This document shows, one piece after another, positions 18,652-28,480 of a stretch of 64,000 bases of DNA. Every line of letters begins with the position of its first letter. The stretch's first letter is position 1. The notes below the pieces were generated by a model. It was given only the letters and a program-made list of their open reading frames with translations, did not search any database and had not been told where the DNA came from. The DNA is from Leptotrichia sp. OH3620_COT-345 (GTDB lineage Bacteria > Fusobacteriota > Fusobacteriia > Fusobacteriales > Leptotrichiaceae), in the NCBI RefSeq assembly GCF_003932895.1, contig NZ_RQYW01000001.1, positions 62,001 through 126,000 on the forward strand, read 5' to 3'. A program made the translations under genes and the position numbers.

Positions 18652-20421
18652 TCACTCCTCAAAATTTTTATTTTTATCTCTTATAAATTTTATAACTTTT
18701 TCCAAAATATCTCTTTGTAATTTATACGTTATCAACTTCATAGCTTCATTATATTTACACCATTTAAAATCTTCGATTTCATTCTTATCTATTTTTATAT
18801 CCTCATTTTCAGTAAGACCTATAAAAAATACAACTTCCTTTAAAGTTTTTTCATTAGGTACATATTTTATACTTTCTTTAAAATCTTCCATTATTTTTAT
18901 TTCCGTTCCGGTTTCCTCTTTTACTTCCCTAATTGCAGTTTCCTTTTCAGTTTCGTTTTTCTCCATATGCCCTTTGGCAAATCCCCAGTTTCCATTGTAC
19001 ATCTTTACAATTAGAAGTTTTTTACTATTACTGTTCAGAATTACTGCACCACATGATTTTTCATGCTTTATTTTTTCAGGAATACCGTATTTTTCACTTA
19101 AATACTTTATTATTTCTTCTTTTTCATTTTTCAGTTTATCTTCCAAAATATTTTCATATATCTCATTTTTTATTTCCCTTATATTTTTAGCATCAAATTT
19201 CAGATTTATCAAATCTACTCCTGTTATGTCCAAATCTCTTATTTCGAGTATTTTTCCCATTTCAAGTATATTTTCTATTCTTTTCTTAAAATTTTCAAGT
19301 GATAATTTGTTTTCATGACTTTTAAGTGGTTCTTTTGACAAAATATCCGATGAAAATAAATTAATAAGTCTTTCTAGGTTTTTTTCTCCTAAATCAATAA
19401 TCAACTTTTTCAATGTTTTATCACTGGGAGAGTTATATACCAGCATATGGTTACTTATTATTTTCTTTACTGAAAAAATCATATCATTGGGGGCCCTCAG
19501 TTCTTTTAACCTACTTTCAGCTATAATTGAACTTTCTTTTTCATGACCGTAATAATGAAATATTCCCTCTTTATCAATAATTTTCACATTTATTTTACCT
19601 AAATCATGAAATAGTGCGGAAAATCTTGTAATTAAATCAAATTCACATAAATCCACTGTTTTTAATATATGTTTAAATAAATTATCCCTATGATACGGAT
19701 TATTTTGATTAAAATCATATGTATATTTAAATTCAGGAATAATCATTTCAAGAACTCCCAATCTTTTCATCTCATTTAATGCTTTTTCCATATGTTGACC
19801 CAAAAGAATTCGGCTTAATTCGTCAAAAATCCGTTCCTTTGAAATTTTATTTAAAAATTTTCTTTTTATGAATATAGCTTCAGCAGTTTTTTTTTCAATC
19901 CTGAAACCCAATTTTGATATAAATCTGAATGCTCTCATTATCCTAAGAGCATCTTCTTCAATTCTTAATTTAGGGTTACCTACAAATTTTATAACTCCTT
20001 TTTCCAAATCTTTCTTTCCGTTGAATAAATCCACTAACCCCAACTGCTCATTGTAAGCCATGGCATTTATAGTAAAATCACGTCTTGCTAAATCTGTATC
20101 TATTGTTTTTACAAACTTAATTTTTTTAGGATGTCTACTGTTAAAAATTCCTGTTTCTTTTCTAAATCTTGCTATTTCATAATTTACATTGTTCACTTTT
20201 ATCATCAATATCCCGAAATGTGATCCGACTTCTTTAGGATTAAATTCTGAAAATATTCTTTTTAATTCTCTATATTCAATATCAGTGGCAAAATCATAAT
20301 CCTCGGGATTTTTTCCCATTATCAAATCTCTGACGGCCCCTCCTACAAGAAATCCTGTTCCGTTCTCATTTAATTTACTTAATATGAATTTTACATTGTC
20401 GTTGTTTAAATGAAATTGCAT
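18652..20421 (-). CDS. cca: CCA-adding tRNA nucleotidyltransferase with C-terminal Nudix domain
   Basis: The 589 residues combine two enzymes. Residues 1-430 are a class II CCA-adding enzyme: GGAVRDLIMGKNPEDYDF with the catalytic DxD, RRDFTINAMAYN, the RNA-binding head RIMRAFRF, and an HD-type region with LFHDLGKI. From about residue 455 a Nudix hydrolase follows (SCGAVILN...), with a complete Nudix box GHMEKNETEKETAIREV continuing KEETGT. The Nudix part resembles diadenosine tetraphosphate hydrolases. The fusion is read through without interruption. It ends 6 bp before the YfcC carrier. Confidence 0.93.
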   Translation of the reverse strand: MQFHLNNDNVKFILSKLNENGTGFLVGGAVRDLIMGKNPEDYDFATDIEYRELKRIFSEFNPKEVGSHFGILMIKVNNVNYEIARFRKETGIFNSRHPKKIKFVKTIDTDLARRDFTINAMAYNEQLGLVDLFNGKKDLEKGVIKFVGNPKLRIEEDALRIMRAFRFISKLGFRIEKKTAEAIFIKRKFLNKISKERIFDELSRILLGQHMEKALNEMKRLGVLEMIIPEFKYTYDFNQNNPYHRDNLFKHILKTVDLCEFDLITRFSALFHDLGKINVKIIDKEGIFHYYGHEKESSIIAESRLKELRAPNDMIFSVKKIISNHMLVYNSPSDKTLKKLIIDLGEKNLERLINLFSSDILSKEPLKSHENKLSLENFKKRIENILEMGKILEIRDLDITGVDLINLKFDAKNIREIKNEIYENILEDKLKNEKEEIIKYLSEKYGIPEKIKHEKSCGAVILNSNSKKLLIVKMYNGNWGFAKGHMEKNETEKETAIREVKEETGTEIKIMEDFKESIKYVPNEKTLKEVVFFIGLTENEDIKIDKNEIEDFKWCKYNEAMKLITYKLQRDILEKVIKFIRDKNKNFEE

Positions 20422-20517
20422 ACCGATATTTTTCCTTTCTTTAAGTTAATATGTAGTTTTTCAAAAGAAATTTTCCATTTTATTCAAAGGTATATAATTA
20501 CTTATTTGAAGATCAGA

Positions 20518-21903
20518 TTACTTCTTTTTCAGTTTTGCTATATAAAATCCGTCCATATATTTATTTTTATGAGTAATATACACTCCTCCGCATTCATCTT
20601 TTCCTATATCCACATTTTCAGGAATACTTACTTCTTCAGTAATCAAATCATTATATTTTTCAAGAAAAGATTTTATGTTATTAGTATTTTCATTAATTAA
20701 AAATGTACATGTACTGTACAGTATAACTCCATTTTTATTTAAAACTTTGTAAGCACTGTCAAATATTTTTTTTTGAAGCTTTTTAAGACTTTTTATCTGC
20801 TCTAAAGTCAAACTGTATATTTTTTCAGGTTTTTTTCTTAACACCCCCAGTCCGCTACACGGAACATCAAGAAGTATTTTATCAAATTTCATATTCAAAT
20901 TTTCTATTTTGCTTGCATCATTAATATAAATCTCAAAATTTGAAAATTTATATTTTTCTTTTATATCTTTAAGAAGCTTTACTTTATGCTCGTAAATATC
21001 TGTAGCAACTAACAGTTTTGGAGAAAAATTCTGCAATATTGCCAATGTTTTTCCTCCGGGAGCACTACATGCATCTAAAACTGTGTCATTTTCTTTTATT
21101 TCCATATTTTTTACTGCCAGATAAGAAGAAGCATCCTGTATTATTATATTTCCTTTTTTATATTCTTCAGTTTCAAATATATTTGAATTTGAAAGATAGT
21201 AAACTTCTTCCGTTGAAAATAATATCTCCGAATCAATGTCCGATAATATTTTTTTAAATTTTTCTTCTGTCAAATTTTTTTTGTCATATCGTACAGATAA
21301 GTAACTTCTCGTTTTATATGATTTCATTATATCCGTATATTCTTCAGGATAATCTGTTTTCAACTTATTTACAAACCACTGGGGATAAGAAAAAATAATA
21401 CTTTCTCTTTTATCTTTAGGAATATTTCGAATTATTTCATCTTTATCCTTTAAAACCCCTTGTAATACTGCGTTTACAAAGCCGGACTGATGGTTGTTAA
21501 GTATTTTTGCAGTTTCTACTCCTTCATGTATAACACCTGCATTATCCGTATTCATAAATAATATCTGAGCTACGGATATTCTCAATAACTGTTTTATTTT
21601 CCTTTTCTGGACTGTTTTTACAATTTTACTCAGTATATAATCTATATATATTAAATTTTTCAATGTTATATTTATAATATTGGTTATGAACAATTTTTCC
21701 TTTTTAAGATAATTTTTTGTCCTAAAATAATAATTCAACTGAATATTACTGTATTTACCGTTCATAATATCATCAAATAAATTTATAATATCGATTTTTA
21801 TATTATTTTTTTCTTTATTTACTGCTTTTTCTGAATTTTTTCCGTTTATTCCGTTTTTTGAATTTTTCTTATTTTCCATATTTTCTATTATTTCCATTCC
21901 CAT
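20518..21903 (-). CDS. rsmB: 16S rRNA m5C967 methyltransferase RsmB
   Basis: SAM-dependent methyltransferase for C967 of 16S rRNA. It has an N-terminal NusB-like RNA-binding domain (about 45-175), then the methyltransferase domain with motif I DACSAPGGKTLA, the motif IV catalytic stretch DVPCSGLGVL and the second cysteine in YSTCTF. At 461 residues it is slightly long because of an Asn/Lys-rich N-terminus (KNSKNGINGKNSEKAVNKEK), so an internal ATG may be the true start. It overlaps the end of the sucrose hydrolase gene by 16 bp. Confidence 0.93.
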   Translation of the reverse strand: MGMEIIENMENKKNSKNGINGKNSEKAVNKEKNNIKIDIINLFDDIMNGKYSNIQLNYYFRTKNYLKKEKLFITNIINITLKNLIYIDYILSKIVKTVQKRKIKQLLRISVAQILFMNTDNAGVIHEGVETAKILNNHQSGFVNAVLQGVLKDKDEIIRNIPKDKRESIIFSYPQWFVNKLKTDYPEEYTDIMKSYKTRSYLSVRYDKKNLTEEKFKKILSDIDSEILFSTEEVYYLSNSNIFETEEYKKGNIIIQDASSYLAVKNMEIKENDTVLDACSAPGGKTLAILQNFSPKLLVATDIYEHKVKLLKDIKEKYKFSNFEIYINDASKIENLNMKFDKILLDVPCSGLGVLRKKPEKIYSLTLEQIKSLKKLQKKIFDSAYKVLNKNGVILYSTCTFLINENTNNIKSFLEKYNDLITEEVSIPENVDIGKDECGGVYITHKNKYMDGFYIAKLKKK

Positions 21904-23348
21904 TTTTCTATTTTAGCATTTATACTGTTTTCGGAAAAAACTGTTATCCCGTTTCCATCCTTATCAGGAAAAATTCTTGATGAAAACACTTCTTTTCCGT
22001 TATTTATAAATATTTCAATTGATGAATTATCTACAAATACAGTTAATTCAAGCTTATCTATATCTCCTAAATACACTTTTCTCAGACTTTTGTCGGACTG
22101 TCTGTTATGGCTTCTGTCCAATGTGAATTTTTTTTCATTATAGTCAAATCTTAAAACCGTTTCACAGTTTTTCCCTACTCTTAATTTTAATCCGAAGTTA
22201 GAACCGATATTTGTAAATTCAGCTTTTAATTCATATATCAATCCTTTTCCGACTTCTCTTTCTCCTTTGACCTCCGATAAAAATTCCGTTTTTTCTCCTC
22301 TGATTGTATTCATTTCTTCAATAGGAAGCTGATAAAGCTTTCCGTCCATAAATTTCAGTTGTCTAGGTAAAGTTAGACAATGAAGCCATTCATTTTCAAT
22401 TGTAGGATAGTCTTCTTCTTCAGGTACTCCCATCCAACCAATTATAAGTCTTCTCCCTTTGTTATCTACCATTGTCTGAGGAGCATAAAAATCATGCCCC
22501 CTGTCAATTTCAATAAAATCAGATTCAATAATAAACTCAGGTTTCTCATAATTTAATTTTCCTAAAAAATAACCACTCTGATATTTGTTGTTGTACAAAT
22601 CTCCTTCTGGTTTAAGTCCTTGAGGAGAAAATAGAAGTATGTCAGTCATTTTATCCGTTTTTTCATCTTTCAGCTGAAAGTAATCAGGACATTCCCACAT
22701 AAATCCGAATTCTTTCAATTTTCCTTTATATGCACCTGCTATTTCTCCTTCAAATTTCCAGTCATATATATTTTCAGAACTATAAAGAACTGTCTTTCCT
22801 TTTAAATCACTACTTTGAATACCTAATACCATATAATAAGTTCCATCTTTTTCCCATACTTTAGGATCTCTTATATGCCTTGTATAACCGTCAGGTTGAT
22901 TTATTATTACAGGTTCAATTCTTTTAAAATTTTTTCCATCTTGAGATATCGCTATACATTGATAAGAACTTCTATTACCCTCATCATCTTTTACATTGCC
23001 GGTATAAAATAAATAAAGTTTTTCATCTATTATTAAAGCACTTCCTGAATAAACTCCATTTTTAGTATATTCGGTTTCAGGTCTTAAAGCTGTTTTTTCC
23101 CTTTTCCAGTGAAGCAAATCCACACTTGTACTGTGTGCCCAATATTTAGCTGTGTGATCTGTTTTCAGTGGATTCCATTGATAAAACATATGGTATTTTT
23201 CGTTAAATTGGGAAAATCCGTTAGGATCATTTATAAGTCCCACTATTCCCTGTATATGATATTTCTGTCTCCAGAAATCGCTATCAACTTTTTTCTGTTT
23301 TTCCAAAATTGATTTTTCTTCGTTTTCCCTTACATACTTAAAATCCAT
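21888..23348 (-). CDS. scrB: Sucrose-6-phosphate hydrolase / beta-fructosidase (GH32)
   Basis: Glycoside hydrolase family 32 enzyme splitting sucrose or sucrose-6-phosphate. The 486 residues show the nucleophile motif INDPNGF (about 38-44), the RDPKVW stabiliser (about 160) and the ECPDYF acid/base motif (about 215), then the beta-sandwich C-terminal domain. There is no signal peptide, so it is cytoplasmic. No PTS transporter, fructokinase or LacI regulator adjoins; its partners must be elsewhere. A GGGGTG site precedes the ATG. Confidence 0.93.
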   Translation of the reverse strand: MDFKYVRENEEKSILEKQKKVDSDFWRQKYHIQGIVGLINDPNGFSQFNEKYHMFYQWNPLKTDHTAKYWAHSTSVDLLHWKREKTALRPETEYTKNGVYSGSALIIDEKLYLFYTGNVKDDEGNRSSYQCIAISQDGKNFKRIEPVIINQPDGYTRHIRDPKVWEKDGTYYMVLGIQSSDLKGKTVLYSSENIYDWKFEGEIAGAYKGKLKEFGFMWECPDYFQLKDEKTDKMTDILLFSPQGLKPEGDLYNNKYQSGYFLGKLNYEKPEFIIESDFIEIDRGHDFYAPQTMVDNKGRRLIIGWMGVPEEEDYPTIENEWLHCLTLPRQLKFMDGKLYQLPIEEMNTIRGEKTEFLSEVKGEREVGKGLIYELKAEFTNIGSNFGLKLRVGKNCETVLRFDYNEKKFTLDRSHNRQSDKSLRKVYLGDIDKLELTVFVDNSSIEIFINNGKEVFSSRIFPDKDGNGITVFSENSINAKIEKWEWK

Positions 23349-23669
23349 ATTTTCACCCCATAGCTATTTTTTATTTTACATATATAATATACCACATTTT
23401 AAAATAAAAATTACTAAAATTTGAAAAAATTACTCAAATATATGATAAATTCTTAATACATAATATAAAATATATTTATAGTTACTATTATGATAAATAT
23501 AGTTGTTAACATAATAAATTGAGAAACTTCAAAAAACATTAATATATAAATTTTAATTAAGTATAATGATGATTTTCTTTGCTATTTTATAAATAATAAT
23601 AATTATTAATAGACTATAAATGGGAAATATGATAAAATATTTAAAAAATATATGACTTAGGAGATAAAT
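23349..23669. other. Divergent intergenic region
   Basis: 321 bp between scrB and the small membrane-protein gene. It must hold both promoters, but the sequence is so AT-rich that no -35/-10 pair stands out. No operator palindrome, riboswitch or repeat was seen. Confidence 0.5.
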
Positions 23670-24068
23670 GTGATAATAATATTTTCTTTTTTATCAATTT
23701 TAATGATTTTTGTAAGATTTTACTCCATAATTTCAAATTTTTCTTTTAATAAGGAAAATCATAAATTTTCTGAAAGAATTACTGTTTTTATTCTTATATT
23801 TGAAATATTTATTATTTTGTTATTTATATTTTTCTCTTCTTTCGGATACTTACTGCCTCCTGCCCTTTTATTTCTAAATAGTCGGCAATTTCAATATTTT
23901 GTATTTGAAAATCTAAGTATATCGCTAGTCATTTATATTATTATAAATCTCTTTTTATTATCTACATATTATCCTTTAAATAAGGCTCTGAAATTTTTGA
24001 ACAGATCTTTACTGATGTTGATTTTTCTAATTAATATAATATTAGGATCTTTGATATTTTCATTATAA
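23670..24068 (+). CDS. Small hypothetical membrane protein
   Basis: The 132 residues are almost entirely hydrophobic, with about four helices (near 3-20, 33-55, 75-98, 108-130). The start is a GTG with TAGGAG six bases upstream; the ATG one base earlier in another frame runs into a stop. No family is recognised. It is isolated, convergent with the Sel1 gene, and followed by a copy of the dispersed repeat. Confidence 0.6.
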   Translation: MIIIFSFLSILMIFVRFYSIISNFSFNKENHKFSERITVFILIFEIFIILLFIFFSSFGYLLPPALLFLNSRQFQYFVFENLSISLVIYIIINLFLLSTYYPLNKALKFLNRSLLMLIFLINIILGSLIFSL

Positions 24069-24112
24069 ATTGCTTTAAGTAATAATGTAGTTAAATTCTA
24101 GTTATATAAAAT

Positions 24113-24260
24113 TAAAATAAAAGCAAAAATCCGATATTCAAGTTATTTCAACGAAAAAAATACGGGAATAAACATTAAAAAAACTATGCTTGAACAAAGA
24201 AGATTTTTTATTTTTCAGTAAATGGAATATTTTTAAGTATAAAATAATATGATTTAATAA
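24113..24260 (+). repeat. Dispersed intergenic repeat, copy B
   Basis: Starts with AAAATCCGATATTCAAG and continues with CATTAAAAAAACTATGCTTG and GGAATATTTTTAAG, matching the order of motifs in the copies near 37.1 and 59.3 kb. No ORF. It lies between converging genes. Confidence 0.5.
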
Positions 24261-24265
24261 ATAAA

Positions 24266-24297
24266 AATAAATAAGGAGTATATACTCCTTATTTATT
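24266..24297 (-). terminator. Perfect palindromic terminator
   Basis: A 32-bp perfect palindrome whose core is AAGGAG TATA CTCCTT with AT arms. On the minus strand it follows the Sel1 gene stop and runs into a T-rich tail. It may also stop plus-strand transcripts. Confidence 0.75.
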
Positions 24298-24298
24298 T

Positions 24299-25510
24299 TT
24301 ATTTATTAAATTCTTTCACTCTACTGTTCGTAATTTCTTCAATTTCAATATTATAATTCTGTTTTTCTCTTGCTGTACTTTGCTTCGCATTTTTATTTAC
24401 CGTTGAAGTAGCACTTAAATTCTTGCTATTACTTTCCAATGATTTTTTTACACTTGGAATATTTTCAGATTTTTTTGTTTGTGATAAAGTATTATCTATA
24501 AAATTCGAATTCTGCTTTCCGGAATTTAAAAACTGATTTACTCCGGATTTTCCACTTGCACTTTTATTTCCTTCAATTTCAGCTATTGCCTGTTTTGCAT
24601 CACTATTACCATTTTTAGCTGCTATCTTATACCATTTTAAAGCTTCATTTATATTATTTTCCTTATGATATGAAATAGCTATAGGCATAGCAAGAGCTTT
24701 ATTCCCTGAATTATAGGCCTTTGTAAGATACGGTCTTGCTTCAACTTGCCGTCCCGTATCAAATAATATAGCCCCTATTTCAAAATTTGCTTCCTTTATT
24801 CCACGATTAGCTGCCAGTTTAAACCATTTCACAGCTTCAGAATAATTTCTTGTCTGTTTGTTTAAAAGAGCAATCTGAATGTCGGCTTCTTTTATACCTT
24901 GTCTATATGCAGATTCAAACTGTGCCTTTGCTTCTTTGTAATTTTTTGATTTAATAAATCCGATTCCTTTATTATAAGCTTGTGCCCCCGGAGGTAGCTG
25001 ACCGTTTTCGACATTTTTAGGCAAACGTGCCATAAGTTTTTCCGCTTCTACTGTTTTTCCTTCTTCTTTTAATATCATAGCCATATTATATATAGCTTCA
25101 GGATAATTTTTATCTACACCCATTTGTAAATATTTCTTTACTTTAGTACTGTCATTTAATCCGTAATAAAGATGAGCTAATGAAAGAATAGCTTCCTTAC
25201 TTCCACTTTCAGCATCTTTTATGGCTTGAGAAACTTTTGCAGGATCTATTTTATTATCAATCAGATTTTTCTGTTCTTCGGGAGTTAAATTTTTTATATT
25301 CTCTTGTCCTTTATTTTCCTGCTTTTCATTATTATTTTTTCCTAAATTAAAAATATCTCCGCTTACTGAAGAAGTGATATTTCCATTTATTGGAGATTGA
25401 CTTCCTGTTTCTTTATTTTCCTTAGGTTTTTCTTCTTTTTTACCTTTAAAACAAGATACGGAAAGCATCCCTGCAACAACCAATAATAGAAAAAATACCT
25501 TTTTTTTCAC
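24299..25510 (-). CDS. Sel1/TPR-repeat lipoprotein
   Basis: The protein (403 residues from the preferred GTG at 25508-25510, which has AAGGTG six bases upstream) has a lipoprotein signal peptide ending MLSVSC, a charged linker, Sel1-like/TPR repeats from about 90 to 320 (for example AVKWFKLAANRGIKEANFEI), and a polar Ser/Lys-rich tail. Sel1 proteins act as adaptors in envelope complexes; no partner is known here. The repeats are clear and the function unknown. It follows the phospholipase-like gene in one operon. Confidence 0.82.
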   Translation of the reverse strand: MKKKVFFLLLVVAGMLSVSCFKGKKEEKPKENKETGSQSPINGNITSSVSGDIFNLGKNNNEKQENKGQENIKNLTPEEQKNLIDNKIDPAKVSQAIKDAESGSKEAILSLAHLYYGLNDSTKVKKYLQMGVDKNYPEAIYNMAMILKEEGKTVEAEKLMARLPKNVENGQLPPGAQAYNKGIGFIKSKNYKEAKAQFESAYRQGIKEADIQIALLNKQTRNYSEAVKWFKLAANRGIKEANFEIGAILFDTGRQVEARPYLTKAYNSGNKALAMPIAISYHKENNINEALKWYKIAAKNGNSDAKQAIAEIEGNKSASGKSGVNQFLNSGKQNSNFIDNTLSQTKKSENIPSVKKSLESNSKNLSATSTVNKNAKQSTAREKQNYNIEIEEITNSRVKEFNK

Positions 25511-25536
25511 TCTTATCACCTTATTTGTAATTTGTT

Positions 25537-27084
25537 TTAAAATGAACCTAATTGAGTTGCATCCAAAATTTTATACATAAAATCTGAAAATCCGCTTGTT
25601 GTAGGCTCATCTTCAAAATTTATTGTAAATATTCCATCTTTGTTTTCCCACAATCTATCAAAATATGAATATATATCTTTTGTCAATTTTGAATTTTTAT
25701 CTGTTAATATTCTGAAATTGGCATCCATTATATAACCTCTTACATTTTTCTTTATTAGATTGGCTGAACCTGCTGATATTATAACACTTCCGTCTGTTTT
25801 TTTCATTAGAGTAATCTTAGTGTGATATTGTTCATTATTAGTAAAATACCACTTTATTTCAATTTTTCCTTTTGATTTTTTTTTCAGTTTTTTGGATACA
25901 GGTTTATTAGGAAGACCGTTAGTACTCATTCCAAAAGCATCCCTACTTCTGTCCAGTATAAGTCTTATTTTGACTCCTCTGTTTGAAGCATTTATTAATT
26001 TATTTATTATATTTTTATCAGCAAGAAAATACATCCCCATTATAAGTTCATCTCCTGACTGTAGACTGTCAATGTCCCTATCCATATATTTCCCAATAAT
26101 TCCTTCGGAAATATACTGTATTTTATATTCACCTCCTTCAATATCAGTTATTTTATCATTTTTTATATCGTTTTCCTTTATTTCTTCCGAATTTTCTATT
26201 TTTTCAAGCTTAACTGAAGAAGATTCATCTTTTTCCATATTGCTTTCTTCACTATTTTTTCTTATATTTATTTCCGAGTTTGAAAATTCTGCAACAAGTT
26301 CTAAATTATGAAGTACATCTCCTGTTATGTCTCCATCTGCATAAACAGCTATATTTTCATGAAAATAGCTCGGATCATGTATATTTGCACTGGAAACAAC
26401 AACTTCTCTTTCATTCAGAAATACTTTTTTATGATCAGCTTTTACATTCAATGCTCTGAATAAATTTCTCAATGTCAATTTCGGCCACATAGGACCGTAA
26501 AAATTAGTTATCCATCCTTTATTTTGTGGATTTCCAAAAGGCTTTATAGATCTTCTCCAGATGGGTGAATACCAAGGAAATGTATCTTTCAGCTTAAATA
26601 TATCCACTATTATGATATTTATCCCGTTTTTCTTTAATTCCGTCAAAAAAGGATGTTCAAATGCACCGTATAAATTATTATTTTCATCTGTCAATATATA
26701 TACCTTCAATTCAGGATTTTCCGTTTTTTTCTTTATAAGTCTTTTAACATATTCTTTAGCAAATTCAGGAAACTTTTCCTTATTTTTATTATAAATATCA
26801 TTGAACAGAAACATTTCTATAATCAGATAATCTTTTGCATTGTCAATTATTTTATAGGTTGATTCCCATAAATTCCTGTCATATTTTATATTTCCGTCTT
26901 TATCCAAATAAGTCAAATCATAATGAAAATCTACATTTTTACTTTTTCTTAAAGGACTTTCATAATTTACTCCCAAAGGCGGCTCTTTTATTGTGGAACA
27001 TGATAACACCAGAAAAAAAAGTAGTGGCAATAAATATTTTTTTATATTTTCGGATTTTTTTAAAGTATTTTTAAATTTCATCAT
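25537..27084 (-). CDS. Phospholipase D superfamily lipoprotein
   Basis: The 515 residues have a lipobox (FLVLSC) and two PLD catalytic sites. The first contains DHKKVFLNE (about 215), the second YHTKITLMKK (about 430), each with the HxK pair followed by downstream Gly/Ser and Asn residues (SSANIHD, SAGSANL). Cardiolipin synthases and secreted phospholipases share this architecture; membrane anchoring outside the cytoplasmic membrane makes a standard cardiolipin synthase less likely. An acidic insertion (about 280-315) separates the halves. Start ATG-ATG, the second better spaced from GGGAG. Confidence 0.88.
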   Translation of the reverse strand: MMKFKNTLKKSENIKKYLLPLLFFLVLSCSTIKEPPLGVNYESPLRKSKNVDFHYDLTYLDKDGNIKYDRNLWESTYKIIDNAKDYLIIEMFLFNDIYNKNKEKFPEFAKEYVKRLIKKKTENPELKVYILTDENNNLYGAFEHPFLTELKKNGINIIIVDIFKLKDTFPWYSPIWRRSIKPFGNPQNKGWITNFYGPMWPKLTLRNLFRALNVKADHKKVFLNEREVVVSSANIHDPSYFHENIAVYADGDITGDVLHNLELVAEFSNSEINIRKNSEESNMEKDESSSVKLEKIENSEEIKENDIKNDKITDIEGGEYKIQYISEGIIGKYMDRDIDSLQSGDELIMGMYFLADKNIINKLINASNRGVKIRLILDRSRDAFGMSTNGLPNKPVSKKLKKKSKGKIEIKWYFTNNEQYHTKITLMKKTDGSVIISAGSANLIKKNVRGYIMDANFRILTDKNSKLTKDIYSYFDRLWENKDGIFTINFEDEPTTSGFSDFMYKILDATQLGSF

Positions 27085-27096
27085 TTTCTCCCTAAG

Positions 27097-28467
27097 CTAA
27101 TGATTTCTTACAAGATTGTTTATCCATTTTTTACTTTTCAGCCTTTTTAGACATGGATATACTTTAAGCATTTCATCACTTCCTGAAAATAAATATACTA
27201 GTGCTACAGGAAGCCCTATTTTTATTCCGGCTATATATGTCAACGGAATGGCAAACAGCCATAACGGAAGTAAATCGGCAAACATCGTCCACAATGTATC
27301 TCCTCCCGATCTGAGTATCCCTACAATTAAAAGAGTTCCCGCCGTCTTAGTTATTATTAAAATAGCCTCGGAAAATATAATCTGCCGAGTTAACGGATAC
27401 AATTGCTTATCTACACCCATTAATTTCAGGACTAAAGGACTTGTCACGTAAACAAACAGTGCAATTATCACTCCAAGCATCATGGCAGCTTTCAACAATT
27501 CTACCGCATATTTATAAGCATCTTCCTCATTTCCTGCCCCTATTTCATGACCGATTATAGCTGAAGTTCCGCTTGAAAGACCAAATATCAATGTAAACAC
27601 CAAATTACTTATTGATTTTACAATCTGTATAGATGCTGCAGATTCGGTTCCCATTCTTCCGTATATTACCACATACATACTTACTCCTAAAACCCACATT
27701 ATTTCATGCCCAAATACAGGAAGTGAAATTTTCATCACTTTCTTTACAAATTCCAATGAAAATCCGAACAATTCAGAAAAAGTTCCTGCTATTGGAAGTT
27801 TTAGTTTATATATCATAAATATTACATATAATGTACTTACAATTCTTGAAAATACAGTAGCGATAGCCGCTCCTTCCACTCCCATTGCAGGAAATCCGAA
27901 ATTTCCGAAAATAAGAGTATAATTTGTAATCCCGTTGATAAACAATCCTAATATACTTGAATAAAGGGAATGTTTTGTCGCTCCTATGGCACGTAACTGC
28001 ATATTAAAAGCAAATCCTATTCCTATTAAAGGATACGTCCATGCTACAATTCTCAAATATTTTCCTCCAAGAAATATTGCTTTCTTGTCATTCGTAAAAA
28101 TGCCTATTATAATTTCAGGTATTTTAAGACCTAAAGACAAAAATAATAACGAAAATAAGAACCCTACAACAATGGTAATTCCCAGACATTTTTTCAGATT
28201 TTTATAATCCCTGCTTCCAAAATATTGTGCTGCCAGTATTCCCCCGCCACTATTCATACCGAATAAAGAAACAATGAAAATCATAAATACTTGATTGGCA
28301 AATCCCAATCCTGCCACAGCAGCAGTTCCAAGTCCGAGTACAGGATTTTTCACTCCAACCATAAATACGTCAATAAAGTTCATCAGACTGTATATCATAT
28401 TTTCAAATGAAACAGGTAATCCTATTGTAAACACTTTTTTATATATTGCTTTTATTTTATTATCCAT
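27097..28467 (-). CDS. MATE family multidrug/Na+ antiporter
   Basis: The 456 residues have twelve predicted helices in two six-helix halves. The family context is clear from FTIGLPVSFENMIYSLMNF at the start and GIGFAFNMQLRAIGATK at the end of the first half. It exports cationic drugs or metabolites by Na+ or H+ antiport; the substrate is unknown. The ATG at 28465-28467 has AAGGAG close upstream and is preferred over an ATG nine codons earlier inside the preceding gene. Confidence 0.92.
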   Translation of the reverse strand: MDNKIKAIYKKVFTIGLPVSFENMIYSLMNFIDVFMVGVKNPVLGLGTAAVAGLGFANQVFMIFIVSLFGMNSGGGILAAQYFGSRDYKNLKKCLGITIVVGFLFSLLFLSLGLKIPEIIIGIFTNDKKAIFLGGKYLRIVAWTYPLIGIGFAFNMQLRAIGATKHSLYSSILGLFINGITNYTLIFGNFGFPAMGVEGAAIATVFSRIVSTLYVIFMIYKLKLPIAGTFSELFGFSLEFVKKVMKISLPVFGHEIMWVLGVSMYVVIYGRMGTESAASIQIVKSISNLVFTLIFGLSSGTSAIIGHEIGAGNEEDAYKYAVELLKAAMMLGVIIALFVYVTSPLVLKLMGVDKQLYPLTRQIIFSEAILIITKTAGTLLIVGILRSGGDTLWTMFADLLPLWLFAIPLTYIAGIKIGLPVALVYLFSGSDEMLKVYPCLKRLKSKKWINNLVRNH

Positions 28468-28480
28468 AACTCTCCTTTTT

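Noticed and set aside
18974-19318. 114-codon plus-strand ORF opposite the Nudix region
   Set aside because: Antisense to a conserved domain; no start signal.
25892-26311. 139-codon plus-strand ORF opposite the PLD lipoprotein
   Set aside because: Hydrophobic run is the reverse of a Lys/Asn-rich coding stretch; the minus-strand frame has clear catalytic motifs.
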